Below are positions 9,301 through 19,483 of a stretch of 64,000 bases of DNA, piece after piece. Each line of letters starts with the position of its first letter. Position 1 is the first letter of the stretch. This DNA is from Polaribacter aestuariivivens. Lineage in GTDB: Bacteria > Bacteroidota > Bacteroidia > Flavobacteriales > Flavobacteriaceae. The notes beneath the pieces are model-generated. The model was not told where the DNA came from. It did not search any database and saw only the letters and a program-made list of their open reading frames with translations. The position numbers and the translations under genes were made by a program. The DNA is taken from positions 62,001 through 126,000 of the forward strand of contig NZ_VANR01000001.1 of NCBI RefSeq assembly GCF_005885675.1, given 5' to 3'.

Positions 9301-10612
9301 CTGGATGTCCTTTAATTACATTTTCTAAAATATCCCAAACAACTGGTTCTTTTCTATCTATTATTTTCTTTGCAGATTTAACTGTTTTTACAATTCCTCT
9401 TTCAATTAACTTTCTAATTACAAAAGGCTTGTAAAGTTCAGCTGCCATATCTTTTGGGATACCACATTCTGACAGTTTTAATTCTGGTCCAACAACAATT
9501 ACAGAACGTGCTGAGTAATCTACACGTTTTCCTAATAAATTCTGACGGAAACGTCCTTGTTTACCTTTTAATGAATCTGATAAAGATTTTAAAGGTCTGT
9601 TAGATTCTGTTTTTACTGCTGATGATTTACGTGTGTTATCAAATAATGAATCTACAGATTCTTGTAACATACGTTTTTCATTACGTAAAATAACTTCTGG
9701 AGCTTTTATCTCTACCAATCTTTTTAAACGATTGTTTCTGATAATAACTCTACGATATAAATCGTTTAAATCTGATGTTGCAAAACGACCTCCATCTAAT
9801 GGAACTAAAGGACGTAATTCTGGTGGAATTACTGGAATTGCCTTCATTATCATCCATTCAGGATTGTTTTCTCTATTTTTTTGAGAATCTCTAAATGCTT
9901 CAACAACATTTAAACGCTTTAAAGCTTCTGTTTTACGTTGTTTAGAAGTTTCAGTATTCGCTTTATGTCTTAAATCAAAAGATAATTGGTCTAAATCAAT
10001 TCTAGCCAATAAATCAATTAAACATTCAGCTCCCATTTTTGCAATAAACTTATTTGGGTCTGTATCTTCTAAATATTGATTTTCTTGTGGTAATTCATCA
10101 ACAATGTCTAAATATTCTTCTTCTGTTAAGAAGTCCATTTTTTGTAATGGTTCACCTTCAGGTCCTTTTGCAATACCTGGTTGAATTACTACGTATCTTT
10201 CGTAGTAAATGATCATATCTAACTTTTTAGATGGTAAACCTAAAAGGTATCCCATTTTGTTAGGTAACGATCTAAAGTACCAAATATGAGCTACAGGAAC
10301 TACCAAGTTAATGTGTCCTACTCTATCTCTACGTACTTTCTTTTCTGTTACTTCTACCCCACATCTATCACAAACAATTCCTTTATAACGAATTCTTTTG
10401 TATTTTCCACAGGCACACTCATAATCCTTTACAGGACCAAAAATACGCTCACAAAACAAACCATCTCTTTCTGGTTTATGTGTACGGTAGTTTATGGTTT
10501 CTGGTTTTAAAACTTCTCCTCTTGAAGCTTCTAAAATAGCTTCTGGAGAGGATAAACCAATCGAGATTTTATTAAACTTTTTTACAGTGTACTTTTCTTG
10601 TTTTCTTGCCAT
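6338..10612 (-). CDS. rpoC: DNA-directed RNA polymerase subunit beta'
   Basis: A 1424-residue beta' subunit, the part of core RNA polymerase that carries the catalytic Mg. Visible: the N-terminal zinc-binding Cys66, Cys68, Cys81 and Cys84; the catalytic loop NADFDGDQ (about residue 470); trigger-loop/bridge-helix region sequence ([12 protein letters not shown]); and the second zinc set around CAKCYG. No frameshift or truncation is seen. It is the last essential gene of the long minus-strand expression operon and lies 77 nt after rpoB. The start ATG comes right after a period-7 repeat hairpin in the spacer. Confidence 0.98.
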   Translation of the reverse strand: MARKQEKYTVKKFNKISIGLSSPEAILEASRGEVLKPETINYRTHKPERDGLFCERIFGPVKDYECACGKYKRIRYKGIVCDRCGVEVTEKKVRRDRVGHINLVVPVAHIWYFRSLPNKMGYLLGLPSKKLDMIIYYERYVVIQPGIAKGPEGEPLQKMDFLTEEEYLDIVDELPQENQYLEDTDPNKFIAKMGAECLIDLLARIDLDQLSFDLRHKANTETSKQRKTEALKRLNVVEAFRDSQKNRENNPEWMIMKAIPVIPPELRPLVPLDGGRFATSDLNDLYRRVIIRNNRLKRLVEIKAPEVILRNEKRMLQESVDSLFDNTRKSSAVKTESNRPLKSLSDSLKGKQGRFRQNLLGKRVDYSARSVIVVGPELKLSECGIPKDMAAELYKPFVIRKLIERGIVKTVKSAKKIIDRKEPVVWDILENVIKGHPVLLNRAPTLHRLGIQAFQPKLIEGKAIQLHPLSCSAFNADFDGDQMAVHLPLGPEAILEAQLLMLASHNILNPANGAPVTVPSQDMVLGLYYMTKERISTPEVKIKGEGLTFYSPEEVTIAFNEEKVDLNAGIKVRTQDIDENGEQVTKIIKTTVGRVLFNEKVPAAAGYINEVLTKKNLRGIIGGILKATDIPTTGAFLDEIKNMGYKFAFQGGLSFSLGDIIIPDEKQSMIDEANKEVDIIVGNYNMGMLTQKERYNQVIDVWGSTNNRLTELSMKNLREDQQGFNSVYMMLDSGARGSKEQIRQLTGMRGLMAKPKKSTAGGGEIIENPILSNFKEGLSILEYFISTHGARKGLADTALKTADAGYLTRRLVDVSQDVIINEEDCGTLRGLEVAPLRKNDEIVESLSDRIEGRISLNNVYHPVTDDLLLEANQPITSQLAIAVEKSGIDSIEVRSPLSCESSKGICAKCYGQSLSTLNKIQIGEAVGVIAAQSIGEPGTQLTLRTFHVGGVAGNISEDNKLVAKFDGNVVIDDLRTVVGKDNDGNDVDIVISRTAEIKIIDKKTGITQSTNIIPYGSIIFDKDRKTIKKGDVIVQWDPFNGVIVSEFAGKVKFDNLEQGMNYAVEIDEQTGFQEKVITDSKNKKIIASLIIEDKDGNALRSYSLPVGAHLMVDDGEAVESGKTLVKIPRKSGKAGDITGGLPRVTELFEARNPSNPSVVSEIDGVVSFGKIKRGNREIIVESKTGDISKYLVKLSNQILVQENDFIKAGMPLSDGATTPSDILRIKGPSAVQEYLVNEIQEVYRLQGVKINDKHFEVVVRQMMRKVRIIDSGDTLFLENQLIHKNDFIEENDAIYGMKVVEDAGDSENLKPGQIISARQLRDENSLLRRNDSNLVTARDARPATAEQVLQGITRASLQTKSFISAASFQETTKVLNEAAVNGKIDTLEGLKENVIVGKKIPAGTGMRAYDKIIVGPKDEIEQSF

Positions 10613-10625
10613 GTCTTTTAATAAG

Positions 10626-10680
10626 TATTCAGTTGGCAGTATTCAGTTTTCAGTAGATTAAACTACTGAAAACTGGTTAC
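10626..10680 (-). repeat. Period-7 repeats forming a hairpin in the rpoB-rpoC spacer
   Basis: On the minus strand three CAGTnnn heptads (CAGTAAC, CAGTTTT, CAGTAGT) lead into four ACTGnnn heptads (ACTGAAA, ACTGAAT, ACTGCCA, ACTGAAT). Their core forms a 13-bp perfect stem at 10644-10656/10663-10675 with a 6-nt loop. No T-tract follows, so this is not a terminator. Confidence 0.8.
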
Positions 10681-10689
10681 TGAAAAAAT

Positions 10690-13600
10690 TTATTCTTCTA
10701 ATCTAACGTCTAAACCTAAACCTTTAAGTTCATGCATTAATACGTTAAATGATTCTGGTAAACCTGGTTCTGGCATAGATTCACCTTTTACAATACTTTC
10801 GTATGTTTTAGCTCTACCCATAACGTCATCAGATTTTACAGTTAAGATTTCTCTTAAGATACTAGATGCACCATATGCTTCTAATGCCCAAACTTCCATC
10901 TCTCCAAAACGCTGACCACCAAATTGTGCTTTACCACCTAATGGTTGTTGTGTAATTAATGAGTAAGGTCCAATAGAACGTGCATGCATTTTATCTTCAA
11001 TCATGTGACCTAACTTAATCATATAGATGATACCAACTGTTGCTGGTTGATCGAAACGTTTTCCTGTTCCACCATCGTATAAATAAGTGTGTCCAAATCT
11101 TGGTACGCCTGCTTGATCTGTATATTCATTAATTTGATCTAAAGATGCTCCATCAAAAATTGGTGTTGCATACTTTTTATCTAATTTTTGACCTGCCCAA
11201 CCAAGAACAGTTTCATAAATTTGACCAATGTTCATACGAGAAGGTACTCCTAACGGATTTAATACGATATCTACTGGAGTTCCATCTTCTAAGAAAGGCA
11301 TATCTTCTGCTCTAACAATTCTTGCAACAATACCTTTGTTTCCATGACGTCCTGCCATTTTATCACCTACTTTTAACTTACGTTTTTTAGCGATGTAAAC
11401 TTTAGCTAGTTTTAAAATTCCTGCTGGTAATTCATCTCCTACAGAAATTGTAAATTTTTGACGACGTAAAGATCCTTGTAAATCGTTTACTTTGATTTTA
11501 TAGTTGTGAACTAATTCACCTACATAATCATTCAACTCTTTATCTGTTGTCCAAGATCCTGTTAAATGCACATAATCATCAACAGAATTTAACATTTTAA
11601 GTGTATACTTTTTACCTTTTGGTAAAACTTCTTCACCTAAATCATTAAATACACCTTGAGAGGTTTTTCCACTAATTAAAGTGAATAATTTCTCAATTAA
11701 TTCATCTTTTAAAGCTTCAAATTTAGAAACGAAAGATTGTTCTAAAGTTGCTACTGCTTCTTTATCTCTTAATCTCTTGTTTTTATCTTTTACAGCTCTT
11801 CTAAATAATTTTTTATCAATTACTACACCTCTTAATGATGGAGAAGCTTTTAATGATGCGTCTTTTACATCACCAGCTTTGTCACCAAAAATTGCACGAA
11901 GTAATTTTTCTTCTGGAGTTGGATCAGATTCTCCTTTTGGTGTAATTTTACCAATTAAGATATCACCAGGGTTTACTTCTGCTCCAATTCTAATCATTCC
12001 ATTTTCATCTAAATCTTTCGTAGCTTCTTCAGAAACGTTAGGAATATCATTAGTTAACTCTTCAGTTCCTAATTTTGTATCTCTTACGTCTAAAGAATAC
12101 TCATCAATATGAATAGATGTAAATATATCTTCACGAACTACTTTTTCAGAAATCACAATTGCATCCTCAAAGTTATACCCTTTCCATGGCATAAAGGCTA
12201 CTTTCATGTTTCTACCTAAAGCTAATTCACCTTGTTGTGTTGCATAACCTTCACAAAGAACTTGTCCTTCTTCAACCTTATCACCTCTTTTTACAATTGG
12301 TTTTAAGTTTATAGATGTTCCTTGATTGGTTTTTCTAAATTTAATCAAGTCGTAAGAAACTTCGTCTGAATCAAAGCTAACCATTCGCTCTTCTTCTGTT
12401 CTATCGTACTTAATTGTAATTTTATTTGCATCTACATATTCTACGACTCCACTTCCTTCTGCATTGATTAAAATACGAGAATCTTTTGCAACTCTACGTT
12501 CTAAACCTGTACCTACTATTGGAGATTCTGGGCGTAATAATGGAACTGCTTGACGCATCATGTTAGATCCCATTAATGCACGGTTTGCATCATCATGTTC
12601 TAAGAACGGAATTAAAGATGCTGAAATGGATGCAATTTGGTTTGGAGCAACGTCCATATAATCAATCACATCTGGAGAAACTACCGGAAAATCTCCTTCT
12701 TCACGTGCAATTACTCTTTCTTCAACGATACTTCCATCTTGATTAAGTTCTAGATTAGATTGAGCAATTTTTTTACCTTCTTCTTCTTCTGCACTTAAGT
12801 AAATTGGTTCGTCTTTTGCAACTATACCATTATCTACTTTTCTATATGGAGTTTCAATAAATCCTAAATTATTCACTTTTGCAAAAACCGAAAGTGAAGA
12901 AATTAGACCAATGTTTGGTCCTTCTGGAGTTTCAATTGGACATAAACGACCATAGTGTGTATAGTGTACGTCACGCACCTCAAAACCAGCTCTTTCTCTC
13001 GATAAACCTCCTGGTCCAAGAGCAGACAATCTACGTTTATGTGTGATTTCTGCCAATGGATTGGTTTGATCCATAAACTGAGATAATTGATTTGTTCCAA
13101 AGAAAGAATTAATTACAGATGATAATGTTTTTGCGTTTATTAAATCGATAGGTGTAAATACTTCATTATCACGTACATTCATACGCTCACGAATTGTTCT
13201 TGCCATACGAGCTAAACCAACGCCAAATTGACCTGCTAACTGTTCTCCAACAGTTCTAACTCTACGATTTGATAAGTGATCAATATCATCTACCTCTGCT
13301 TTAGAGTTAATTAACTCAATTAAATATTTAATAATTGTAATAATATCTAACTTTGTTAATACTTTCTGGTCTATAGGTTCATTTAACTGAAGTTTAGTGT
13401 TCATTCTAAAACGACCAACTTCACCTAAATTATATCTTTGTTCAGAAAAGAATAACTTATCTATAATACCTCTTGCAGTTTCTTCATCTGGCGGTTCTGC
13501 ATTACGTAATTGTCTATAAATATGCTCTACTGCTTCTTTTTCAGAGTTAGTAGGATCTTTCTGTAATGTATTGTGAATAATAGCATAATCTGCCATATGG

Positions 13601-14499
13601 TTATCTACTTTATGTAGTAAAACCGTTTTAGCACCTGCTTCTATAATTTCATCAATGTGTTCTTTTTCTAAAATAGTATCACGATCAAAAATAATTTCAT
13701 TTCTTTCTATAGAAACAACCTCACCTGTATCTTCATCAACAAAATCTTCATGCCAAGTTTTTAAAACTCTAGCAGCTAATTTACGTCCTAATACTTTTTT
13801 TAATCCAGCTTTAGATACTTTGATTTCTTCTGCCAAATCAAAAATTTCTAAAATATCTTTATCTCTTTCAAAACCAATGGCTCTGAATAGTGTAGTTACT
13901 GGTAATTTTTTCTTTCTATCAATATAAGCGTACATCACTTGATTGATATCGGTAGCGAATTCTATCCAAGATCCTTTGAAAGGAATAACTCTTGCTGAAT
14001 ATAATTTTGTACCATTTGCGTGGAATGATTGCCCAAAAAATACACCTGGTGATCTGTGTAATTGAGATACTACCACACGCTCAGCACCATTGATTACAAA
14101 GGTACCTGAGTTTGTCATATAAGGGATTGTACCAAGATATACATCTTGTACAATAGTTTCGAAATCTTCGTGTTCTGGATCTGTACAGTACAATTTCAAA
14201 CGTGCTTTTAAAGGCACACTGTGTGTTAAACCTCTTTCAATACATTCTTGAATTGAGTATCTTGGAGGATCTACGAAGTAATCTAAAAATTCTAAAACGA
14301 ATTGATTTCTTGTATCTGTAATTGGAAAGTTATCCATAAAGGTTTTGTACAAACCTTCTTCACCTCTTTCTTCTGCTTTAGTTTGAAGTTGGAAAAAATC
14401 TTGAAAAGATTTAACCTGAATATCCAAAAAATCTGGATATTCCTTAATCATTTGAGAAGTAGCGAAGTTGATTCTTTCAGTAGTGTTTTTCGTTGCCAA
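10690..14499 (-). CDS. rpoB: DNA-directed RNA polymerase subunit beta
   Basis: A 1269-residue beta subunit of RNA polymerase. The rifampicin-binding region reads [10 protein letters not shown] followed by [13 protein letters not shown], i.e. wild-type-like with the key Gln, Asp, His, Arg and Ser present. The conserved GRHGNKG block near the active site and the C-terminal clamp region ([17 protein letters not shown]) are intact. Normal length for Bacteroidota. It lies 147 nt after rplL, from which it is separated by two hairpins that may tune transcription, as in the E. coli rplL-rpoB spacer. Confidence 0.98.
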   Translation of the reverse strand: MATKNTTERINFATSQMIKEYPDFLDIQVKSFQDFFQLQTKAEERGEEGLYKTFMDNFPITDTRNQFVLEFLDYFVDPPRYSIQECIERGLTHSVPLKARLKLYCTDPEHEDFETIVQDVYLGTIPYMTNSGTFVINGAERVVVSQLHRSPGVFFGQSFHANGTKLYSARVIPFKGSWIEFATDINQVMYAYIDRKKKLPVTTLFRAIGFERDKDILEIFDLAEEIKVSKAGLKKVLGRKLAARVLKTWHEDFVDEDTGEVVSIERNEIIFDRDTILEKEHIDEIIEAGAKTVLLHKVDNHMADYAIIHNTLQKDPTNSEKEAVEHIYRQLRNAEPPDEETARGIIDKLFFSEQRYNLGEVGRFRMNTKLQLNEPIDQKVLTKLDIITIIKYLIELINSKAEVDDIDHLSNRRVRTVGEQLAGQFGVGLARMARTIRERMNVRDNEVFTPIDLINAKTLSSVINSFFGTNQLSQFMDQTNPLAEITHKRRLSALGPGGLSRERAGFEVRDVHYTHYGRLCPIETPEGPNIGLISSLSVFAKVNNLGFIETPYRKVDNGIVAKDEPIYLSAEEEEGKKIAQSNLELNQDGSIVEERVIAREEGDFPVVSPDVIDYMDVAPNQIASISASLIPFLEHDDANRALMGSNMMRQAVPLLRPESPIVGTGLERRVAKDSRILINAEGSGVVEYVDANKITIKYDRTEEERMVSFDSDEVSYDLIKFRKTNQGTSINLKPIVKRGDKVEEGQVLCEGYATQQGELALGRNMKVAFMPWKGYNFEDAIVISEKVVREDIFTSIHIDEYSLDVRDTKLGTEELTNDIPNVSEEATKDLDENGMIRIGAEVNPGDILIGKITPKGESDPTPEEKLLRAIFGDKAGDVKDASLKASPSLRGVVIDKKLFRRAVKDKNKRLRDKEAVATLEQSFVSKFEALKDELIEKLFTLISGKTSQGVFNDLGEEVLPKGKKYTLKMLNSVDDYVHLTGSWTTDKELNDYVGELVHNYKIKVNDLQGSLRRQKFTISVGDELPAGILKLAKVYIAKKRKLKVGDKMAGRHGNKGIVARIVRAEDMPFLEDGTPVDIVLNPLGVPSRMNIGQIYETVLGWAGQKLDKKYATPIFDGASLDQINEYTDQAGVPRFGHTYLYDGGTGKRFDQPATVGIIYMIKLGHMIEDKMHARSIGPYSLITQQPLGGKAQFGGQRFGEMEVWALEAYGASSILREILTVKSDDVMGRAKTYESIVKGESMPEPGLPESFNVLMHELKGLGLDVRLEE

Positions 14500-14560
14500 A
14501 AGAGAATATTTTTTTGATTAAAATCTGAATTAAAATAAAGAACGAATATATACACAAAAT

Positions 14561-14599
14561 GGTTTAGGACTAAAAACGAATGTTTTTAGTACCTAAACC
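14561..14599 (-). promoter_or_regulatory. Large hairpin in the rplL-rpoB spacer (distal)
   Basis: GGTTTAGGACTAAAAAC pairs with GTTTTTAGTACCTAAACC (about 16 bp with a small internal bulge) around a 4-nt loop. No T-tract follows. It may be an RNase III-type processing site or attenuator. Confidence 0.6.
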
Positions 14600-14610
14600 T
14601 AAATTTGTTG

Positions 14611-14637
14611 TCCCGTTTCTGTATATAAAAAACGGGA
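14611..14637 (-). promoter_or_regulatory. Second hairpin in the rplL-rpoB spacer (proximal to rplL)
   Basis: An 8-bp stem TCCCGTTT with AAACGGGA and an 11-nt loop, directly after the rplL stop codon. It has no T-tract, so it is a candidate attenuator or RNA-stability element. Confidence 0.55.
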
Positions 14638-14645
14638 TTAAAAGC

Positions 14646-15023
14646 TTATTTAAGCTCTACCTCAGCTCCAGCTTCTTCTAAAGATTTTTTAAGACCTTCA
14701 GCCTCATCTTTAGATACACCTTCTTTTACTGCTGCAGGTGCGCTATCTACGATACCTTTAGCTTCTTTTAAGCCTAATCCAGTTAATTCTTTAACTAATT
14801 TTACTACTGCAAGTTTAGAACCTCCAGCTGCTGTTAAAATTACGTCGAATTCAGTTTGCTCATCTGCTGCATCATCTCCACCACCTGCTGCTGGACCTGC
14901 TACTGCTACTGCTGCTGCAGCTGGCTCAATACCGTATTCGTCTTTTAAGATAGTTGCTAATTCGTTAACTTCTTTTACAGTTAAGTTAACTAATTGTTCT
15001 GCGAAATCTTTTAAATCTGCCAT
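14646..15023 (-). CDS. rplL: 50S ribosomal protein L7/L12
   Basis: A 125-residue acidic stalk protein (bL12). An N-terminal dimerisation helix, an Ala/Gly-rich hinge (about residues 35-53) and a globular C-terminal domain with the factor-binding helix [13 protein letters not shown] are all visible. It forms dimers on L10 and recruits translational GTPases such as EF-Tu and EF-G. It follows rplJ by 50 nt in the canonical order. Confidence 0.97.
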   Translation of the reverse strand: MADLKDFAEQLVNLTVKEVNELATILKDEYGIEPAAAAVAVAGPAAGGGDDAADEQTEFDVILTAAGGSKLAVVKLVKELTGLGLKEAKGIVDSAPAAVKEGVSKDEAEGLKKSLEEAGAEVELK

Positions 15024-15073
15024 TTTAATTGTTTTTAAAAATTTTGTTTATTATAGTTTATTTGTGCGCGTAA

Positions 15074-15589
15074 TTATTTTTCAGATAACGTTTTGATAAT
15101 ACCTGAAAGTGTTTGTCCTCCAGACTGTAATGCCGAAATAACATTCTTAGCTGGTGACTGTAATAATCCAATAATTTCACCAATTAACTCTTCTCTAGAC
15201 TTAATATCTACTAAAGCGTCTAATTGATCATCTCCAATATATACAGATTCTTCTGCATAAGCACCTTTTAATAAAGGCTTCTTAGATTTTTTTCTAAATT
15301 CTTTGATTAATTTTGCTGGAGCATTTGCTGCTTCAGAAATCATCATTGAAGTATTACCTTTTAATGTTGTTGGAAGTTCACCAAAATCTTTGTCTGATGC
15401 TTCCATTGCTTTTGCAAGTAATGTATTTTTTACAACTGATAATTGAACACCTGCTTTAAAACAAGCTCTACGTAAATTAGAGGTAGTCTGAGCATTAAGT
15501 CCAGAAATATCTGCTAAATATAACGTGTTAGTGTCTGCTAATACTGCTGTTAAATCTTGTATTACTTGTGATTTTTCTTCTCTAGTCAT
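15074..15589 (-). CDS. rplJ: 50S ribosomal protein L10
   Basis: A 171-residue uL10, base of the L7/L12 stalk. It has an N-terminal RNA-binding domain (TREEKSQVIQDL start, LRRACFKAG, VVKNTLLAKA) and a C-terminal helical region near SALQSGGQTLSGIIKTLSEK that binds L12 dimers. In many bacteria the L10-L12 complex represses its own mRNA; no obvious leader is available here because only 19 nt separate it from rplA. Confidence 0.96.
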   Translation of the reverse strand: MTREEKSQVIQDLTAVLADTNTLYLADISGLNAQTTSNLRRACFKAGVQLSVVKNTLLAKAMEASDKDFGELPTTLKGNTSMMISEAANAPAKLIKEFRKKSKKPLLKGAYAEESVYIGDDQLDALVDIKSREELIGEIIGLLQSPAKNVISALQSGGQTLSGIIKTLSEK

Positions 15590-15608
15590 AATTATAAGTT
15601 TTAACGTA

Positions 15609-16298
15609 TTAAACAGTTTTTACTTCAACAGCAATACTAGGACTCATAGTACTAGACATAAAAACGCTTTTTACATACGTTCCTTTTGCAGTTGTAGGTT
15701 TCAATTTAATAATTGTTTGTATTAACTCGTTTGCATTTTCTTCAATCTTTTTAGCATCAAAAGATACTTTTCCGATTGCCGCATGTACGATTCCAGTTTT
15801 ATCAACTTTAAAGTCAATTTTACCAGCTTTTACATCTTGAACAGCTTTTGCAACATCCATTGTTACTGTACCTGTCTTTGGGTTAGGCATTAAACCTCTT
15901 GGACCTAAAACTCTTCCTAAAGGACCTAACTTTCCCATAACACTAGGCATTGTAATAATTACATCTACATCTGTCCAACCTCCTTTGATTTTTTGAAGAT
16001 ACTCATCTAATCCTACATAGTCAGCTCCAGCTTCTGTAGCTTCAGCTTCTTTATCAGGAGTTACTAATGCTAAAACTTTTACATCTTTACCAGTTCCGTG
16101 AGGTAATGTTACTACGCCTCTTACCATTTGATTTGCTTTACGAGGATCAACTCCTAAGCGTATTGCTAAATCTACTGATGCATCAAACTTTACATTAGTA
16201 ATATCTTTGACTAACGCAGAAGCAGCAGCTAAATCATAAGATATTGAATTATCTAATTTTGCGTAAGCTTCTTTTTGCTTTTTTGTTAATTTTGCCAT
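15609..16298 (-). CDS. rplA: 50S ribosomal protein L1
   Basis: A 229-residue uL1 that binds 23S rRNA at the L1 stalk and aids release of E-site tRNA. The signature is complete, including [18 protein letters not shown] (about 128-145). Normal length. It follows rplK by 18 nt. In E. coli L1 represses the rplKA message; I did not identify the target site here. Confidence 0.97.
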   Translation of the reverse strand: MAKLTKKQKEAYAKLDNSISYDLAAASALVKDITNVKFDASVDLAIRLGVDPRKANQMVRGVVTLPHGTGKDVKVLALVTPDKEAEATEAGADYVGLDEYLQKIKGGWTDVDVIITMPSVMGKLGPLGRVLGPRGLMPNPKTGTVTMDVAKAVQDVKAGKIDFKVDKTGIVHAAIGKVSFDAKKIEENANELIQTIIKLKPTTAKGTYVKSVFMSSTMSPSIAVEVKTV

Positions 16299-16316
16299 TT
16301 TCTTACTTTTTAAAGT

Positions 16317-16754
16317 TTATGCTGGTGCATTACCTTTTACTGTTAAACCCATAGAACGTGCTGTACCTGCAATCATACGCATTGCTGAAGAAACTTCAAA
16401 GGCATTTAAATCTACCATTTTATCTTCTGCAATTACTTTAATTTGATCCCAAGTAACAGATGCTACTTTCTTTCTGTTTGGTTCACCTGAACCTTTTTTA
16501 ATTTTGGCCGCTTCTAGTAACTGAACTGCTGCAGGAGGAGTTTTTACAAGAAAATCAAATGATTTATCTTTGAAAACAGTAATAACAACAGGTAATACTT
16601 TACCTTGTTTGTCTTGCGTTCTTGCATTAAACTGTTTACAGAACTCCATAATGTTAACACCAGCAGCACCTAAAGCGGGTCCAACCGGCGGCGATGGATT
16701 CGCTGCGCCTCCCCTTACTTGTAACTTAACTACTTTACTAACTTCTTTTGCCAT
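16317..16754 (-). CDS. rplK: 50S ribosomal protein L11
   Basis: A 145-residue uL11 of the GTPase-associated centre. The N-terminal domain has the proline-rich [20 protein letters not shown] (thiostrepton-contact region) and the C-terminal 23S rRNA-binding domain ends with GTARSMGL. It follows nusG by 70 nt; that spacer has no strong promoter or terminator in the coding direction. Confidence 0.97.
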   Translation of the reverse strand: MAKEVSKVVKLQVRGGAANPSPPVGPALGAAGVNIMEFCKQFNARTQDKQGKVLPVVITVFKDKSFDFLVKTPPAAVQLLEAAKIKKGSGEPNRKKVASVTWDQIKVIAEDKMVDLNAFEVSSAMRMIAGTARSMGLTVKGNAPA

Positions 16755-16824
16755 TTTAAAAATGTTTAATGATTTATTTTAAGTTGGAAGCCAAAAAATA
16801 AATCGGTATATATTTGTGTAACAA

Positions 16825-17373
16825 TTATATCTTTTCTACTTGCATATAACTTAACTCTAATGGTGTTTTTCTTCCGAATATTTTCACCATTACCTCAAGT
16901 TTACGCTTTTCTTCATTAACTTTTTCTATAGTTCCATCAAATCCATTAAATGGACCATCTACAACCTTTACAGTTTCTCCTACATTAAAAGGAATAGCTA
17001 TATTTTCATCTTGAACGGAAAGTTCATCAACCTTACCTAGCATTCTATTAACTTCAGATTTTCTCATTGGTACAGGTTCACCTCCTTTAGTTTCACCTAA
17101 GAAACCTATTACACCTGTAATTGCCTTAATAACGTGAGGCACTTCTCCTGAAAGATTTGCTTCAACCATAATATAACCAGGGAAATAAACTCTTTCTCTG
17201 TTTACTTTCTTTCCATTTCTTATTTGAACTACTTTTTCTGTAGGAACTATCACTTGACTAACATAGTCCGACAAACCTACTCTAGAAATTTCTGTCTCGA
17301 TATAAGATTTAACTTTATTCTCTTGTCCTCCAATGGCCCTCACAACATACCATTTCATTACTGAATCAGCCAT
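16825..17373 (-). CDS. nusG: Transcription antitermination protein NusG
   Basis: A 182-residue NusG with the NGN domain (WYVVRAIGGQENKVKSYIE at residues 9-27; FPGYIMVEA) and the C-terminal KOW domain (VGETVKVVDGPFNGFDGTI, about 130-148). It binds the beta' clamp helices and couples RNA polymerase to the ribosome or Rho. The start could be Met1 or Met6; the first ATG is kept. It lies 11 nt after secE, the near-universal secE-nusG pair. Confidence 0.96.
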   Translation of the reverse strand: MADSVMKWYVVRAIGGQENKVKSYIETEISRVGLSDYVSQVIVPTEKVVQIRNGKKVNRERVYFPGYIMVEANLSGEVPHVIKAITGVIGFLGETKGGEPVPMRKSEVNRMLGKVDELSVQDENIAIPFNVGETVKVVDGPFNGFDGTIEKVNEEKRKLEVMVKIFGRKTPLELSYMQVEKI

Positions 17374-17384
17374 AATTTATTTTC

Positions 17385-17573
17385 TTAAAATAATTTGAAA
17401 AAGTTATCTAATCCAGTTTGAAAAACATAATCTATACCAGCAACAGCCAACGCAAACAAAATTGTAAACACTGCAACAGTTACTGTTGTTTTTTGAGCCT
17501 CTTCTTTAGATATCCACGTCATGTGGTTATTTAATTCCTCAAAAGAATCTTTGATATATTGTATAAAGTTCAT
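17385..17573 (-). CDS. secE: Preprotein translocase subunit SecE
   Basis: A 62-residue single-span SecE. The amphipathic N-terminal helix (FIQYIKDSFEELNNHMTWIS) ends in a motif typical of SecE before the membrane segment (about 31-50). It is the small clamp subunit of SecYEG. Its position between tRNA-Trp and nusG and its short length match the family in Bacteroidota. Confidence 0.93.
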   Translation of the reverse strand: MNFIQYIKDSFEELNNHMTWISKEEAQKTTVTVAVFTILFALAVAGIDYVFQTGLDNFFKLF

Positions 17574-17592
17574 TTTTCTTTTTTATATTTTG

Positions 17593-17664
17593 CACGGGCG
17601 GAGAGATTCGAACTCCCGACAGCTGGTTTTGGAGACCAGTGCTCTACCGCTGAACTACGCCCGT
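17593..17664 (-). tRNA. tRNA-Trp (anticodon CCA)
   Basis: A 72-nt cloverleaf on the minus strand: acceptor ACGGGCG with CGCCCGT, anticodon loop CTCCAAA (anticodon CCA), T-arm AGTTCGAATCT and discriminator G. It sits between tuf and secE, a placement also known in other bacteria. Confidence 0.96.
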
Positions 17665-17680
17665 TTATTATTCATTGATA

Positions 17681-17709
17681 AAGGTATTCCGTAAAAAACG
17701 GAATACCTT
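17681..17709 (-). other. Hairpin between tuf and tRNA-Trp
   Basis: A 12-bp perfect stem (AAGGTATTCCGT with ACGGAATACCTT) with a 5-nt loop and only a short T stretch on the minus strand. It is probably a partial terminator or a processing site that sets the tuf to secE ratio. Confidence 0.6.
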
Positions 17710-17741
17710 TTATATTTATCAACTAATAAACTAATTAAATA

Positions 17742-18929
17742 TTAGTCTAATAATTCAGTTACTTGACCTGCTCCAACTGTTCTACCTCCTTCACGGATTG
17801 CAAAACGTAAACCTACATTTAATGCGATTGGCTGAATTAAATCAACTGTAATTGTTAAGTTATCTCCTGGCATAACCATCTCAACACCTGAAGGTAAATT
17901 AATAGTACCTGTTACGTCAGTAGTTCTTACATAGAACTGTGGACGATAGTTGTTATGGAATGGAGTGTGACGTCCACCTTCTTCTTTTTTAAGAACATAT
18001 ACCTCTGCTTTAAACTTAGCATGTGGAGTTACAGAACCTGGCTTACAGATTACCATTCCTCTTTTGATATCTTCTTTTGCAATACCTCTTAATAAGATAC
18101 CCGCGTTATCTCCAGCCTCACCTCTATCTAAGATTTGACGGAACATTTCAATACCAGTAATTGTAGATGTCATTTTTTCTGCACCCATACCGATAATATC
18201 TACAACATCTCCAGTGTTTGCAATTCCAGTTTCGATACGTCCAGTTGCTACTGTACCACGACCTGTGATTGAAAATACATCTTCAACTGGCATTAAGAAA
18301 TCTTTATCAACTTCTCTTAATGGCTCTTCAATCCAAGTATCACAAGCTTCCATTAATTCTAAAACTGTATCTACCCATTTTTGCTCACCATTCAAAGCAC
18401 CTAAAGCAGAACCAGAAACAACAGGACCATTATCTCCATCATACTCATAGAAAGATAATAATTCTCTAACCTCCATATCTACTAATTCTAAAAGCTCCTC
18501 ATCATCTACCATATCAACTTTGTTTAAAAAAACAACGATACGAGGAATACCAACTTGACGACCTAATAAGATATGCTCTCTTGTCTGTGGCATTGGACCA
18601 TCTGTAGCAGCAACAACTAATATTGCGCCATCCATTTGTGCAGCACCAGTTACCATGTTCTTAACGTAATCGGCGTGACCTGGACAATCTACGTGAGCGT
18701 AGTGACGGTTAGCTGTTTGATATTCTACGTGTGATGTGTTAATTGTAATACCTCTTTCTTTTTCTTCAGGAGCGTTATCAATCTGATCAAAAGATCTAGC
18801 TTCAGAGAATCCTGCATCAGCTAATACTTTAGTAATAGCCGCAGTTAAAGTTGTTTTACCGTGATCTACGTGTCCGATAGTACCAATATTTAAGTGTGGT
18901 TTCGAACGGTCAAAAGTTCCTTTTGCCAT
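17742..18929 (-). CDS. tuf: Elongation factor Tu
   Basis: A 395-residue EF-Tu that delivers aminoacyl-tRNA to the ribosome. G-domain motifs: GHVDHGKTT (18-26), DCPGH (about 81-85) and NKVD (about 136-139). Domains 2 and 3 are intact to the C-terminal [10 protein letters not shown]. No SD-like sequence precedes the ATG. It is transcribed behind four tRNAs. Confidence 0.98.
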   Translation of the reverse strand: MAKGTFDRSKPHLNIGTIGHVDHGKTTLTAAITKVLADAGFSEARSFDQIDNAPEEKERGITINTSHVEYQTANRHYAHVDCPGHADYVKNMVTGAAQMDGAILVVAATDGPMPQTREHILLGRQVGIPRIVVFLNKVDMVDDEELLELVDMEVRELLSFYEYDGDNGPVVSGSALGALNGEQKWVDTVLELMEACDTWIEEPLREVDKDFLMPVEDVFSITGRGTVATGRIETGIANTGDVVDIIGMGAEKMTSTITGIEMFRQILDRGEAGDNAGILLRGIAKEDIKRGMVICKPGSVTPHAKFKAEVYVLKKEEGGRHTPFHNNYRPQFYVRTTDVTGTINLPSGVEMVMPGDNLTITVDLIQPIALNVGLRFAIREGGRTVGAGQVTELLD

Positions 18930-18988
18930 AATTATTGATTTTAATTCTTAGTTTAAATATATTTAGTGTCTAATAATAATTTTAAATG

Positions 18989-19061
18989 AGCCAATGACGG
19001 GATTTGAACCCGTGACCTCATCCCTACCAAGGATGCGCTCTACCAACTGAGCTACATCGGC
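18989..19061 (-). tRNA. tRNA-Thr (anticodon GGT)
   Basis: A 73-nt cloverleaf on the minus strand: acceptor GCCGATG with CATTGGC, anticodon loop TTGGTAG (anticodon GGT, reads ACC/ACT), T-arm GGTTCAAATCC and discriminator T. It directly precedes tuf. Confidence 0.96.
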
Positions 19062-19077
19062 TTTGTTGATAATCTCG

Positions 19078-19150
19078 AGCGAAAGACCGGGTTCGAACCG
19101 GCGACATTCAGCTTGGAAGGCTGACGCTCTACCAACTGAGCTACTTTCGC
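19078..19150 (-). tRNA. tRNA-Gly (anticodon TCC)
   Basis: A 73-nt cloverleaf on the minus strand: acceptor GCGAAAG with CTTTCGC, anticodon loop CTTCCAA (anticodon TCC, reads GGA/GGG), T-arm GGTTCGAACCC and discriminator T. Confidence 0.96.
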
Positions 19151-19163
19151 AAAATGTAAATTG

Positions 19164-19245
19164 TGGGGAGAGCAGGATTCGAACCTGCGAAGACATAGTC
19201 AACGGAGTTACAGTCCGTCCTCGTTGGCCGCTTGAGTATCTCCCC
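19164..19245 (-). tRNA. tRNA-Tyr (anticodon GTA)
   Basis: An 82-nt class II tRNA with a long variable arm: acceptor GGGGAGA with TCTCCCC, anticodon loop CTGTAAC (anticodon GTA), T-arm GGTTCGAATCC and discriminator A. Confidence 0.96.
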
Positions 19246-19302
19246 TCTAATTTACTATTTTAATGAACTTAAAAAATCGCTTTACGATTCTTTTTAATTT
19301 TG

Positions 19303-19376
19303 AGCCGATGAAGGGACTCGAACCCCCGACCTGCTGATTACAAATCAGCTGCTCTAGCCAGCTGAGCTACATCGGC
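19303..19376 (-). tRNA. tRNA-Thr (anticodon TGT)
   Basis: A 74-nt cloverleaf on the minus strand: acceptor GCCGATG with CATCGGC, anticodon loop TTTGTAA (anticodon TGT, reads ACA/ACG), T-arm GGTTCGAGTCC and discriminator T. It is the first gene behind the promoter at 19417-19424. Confidence 0.96.
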
Positions 19377-19416
19377 TTTTGTTGTAAAAAAACAACCCGC
19401 TATTTCTAACGGATTG

Positions 19417-19424
19417 CAAATGTA
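19417..19424 (-). promoter_or_regulatory. Promoter of the tRNA-tuf-secE-nusG-rpl-rpo operon
   Basis: The minus strand reads TACATTTG, a full match to TAnnTTTG, 40 nt before tRNA-Thr(TGT). Because it lies downstream of hpf it can start the whole stable-RNA/ribosomal block independently of rpsU-xerC-hpf. Confidence 0.65.
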
Positions 19425-19483
19425 TAAAGTTTTTTTATATTCTAAAACTTTTTGTAAATAATTTTTATGTTTTTTTTCAATTT

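Noticed and set aside
11681..12112. 143-residue plus-strand frame inside rpoB
   Set aside because: Antisense shadow of a highly conserved gene; Ser/Phe/Leu-rich with no motifs.
16805..16815. TATATTTG on the plus strand between rplK and nusG
   Set aside because: It points antisense into nusG with no gene or terminator to match.
18963..19263. Overlapping 79- and 66-residue frames in the tRNA cluster
   Set aside because: They consist of translated tRNA sequence, a well-known false annotation.
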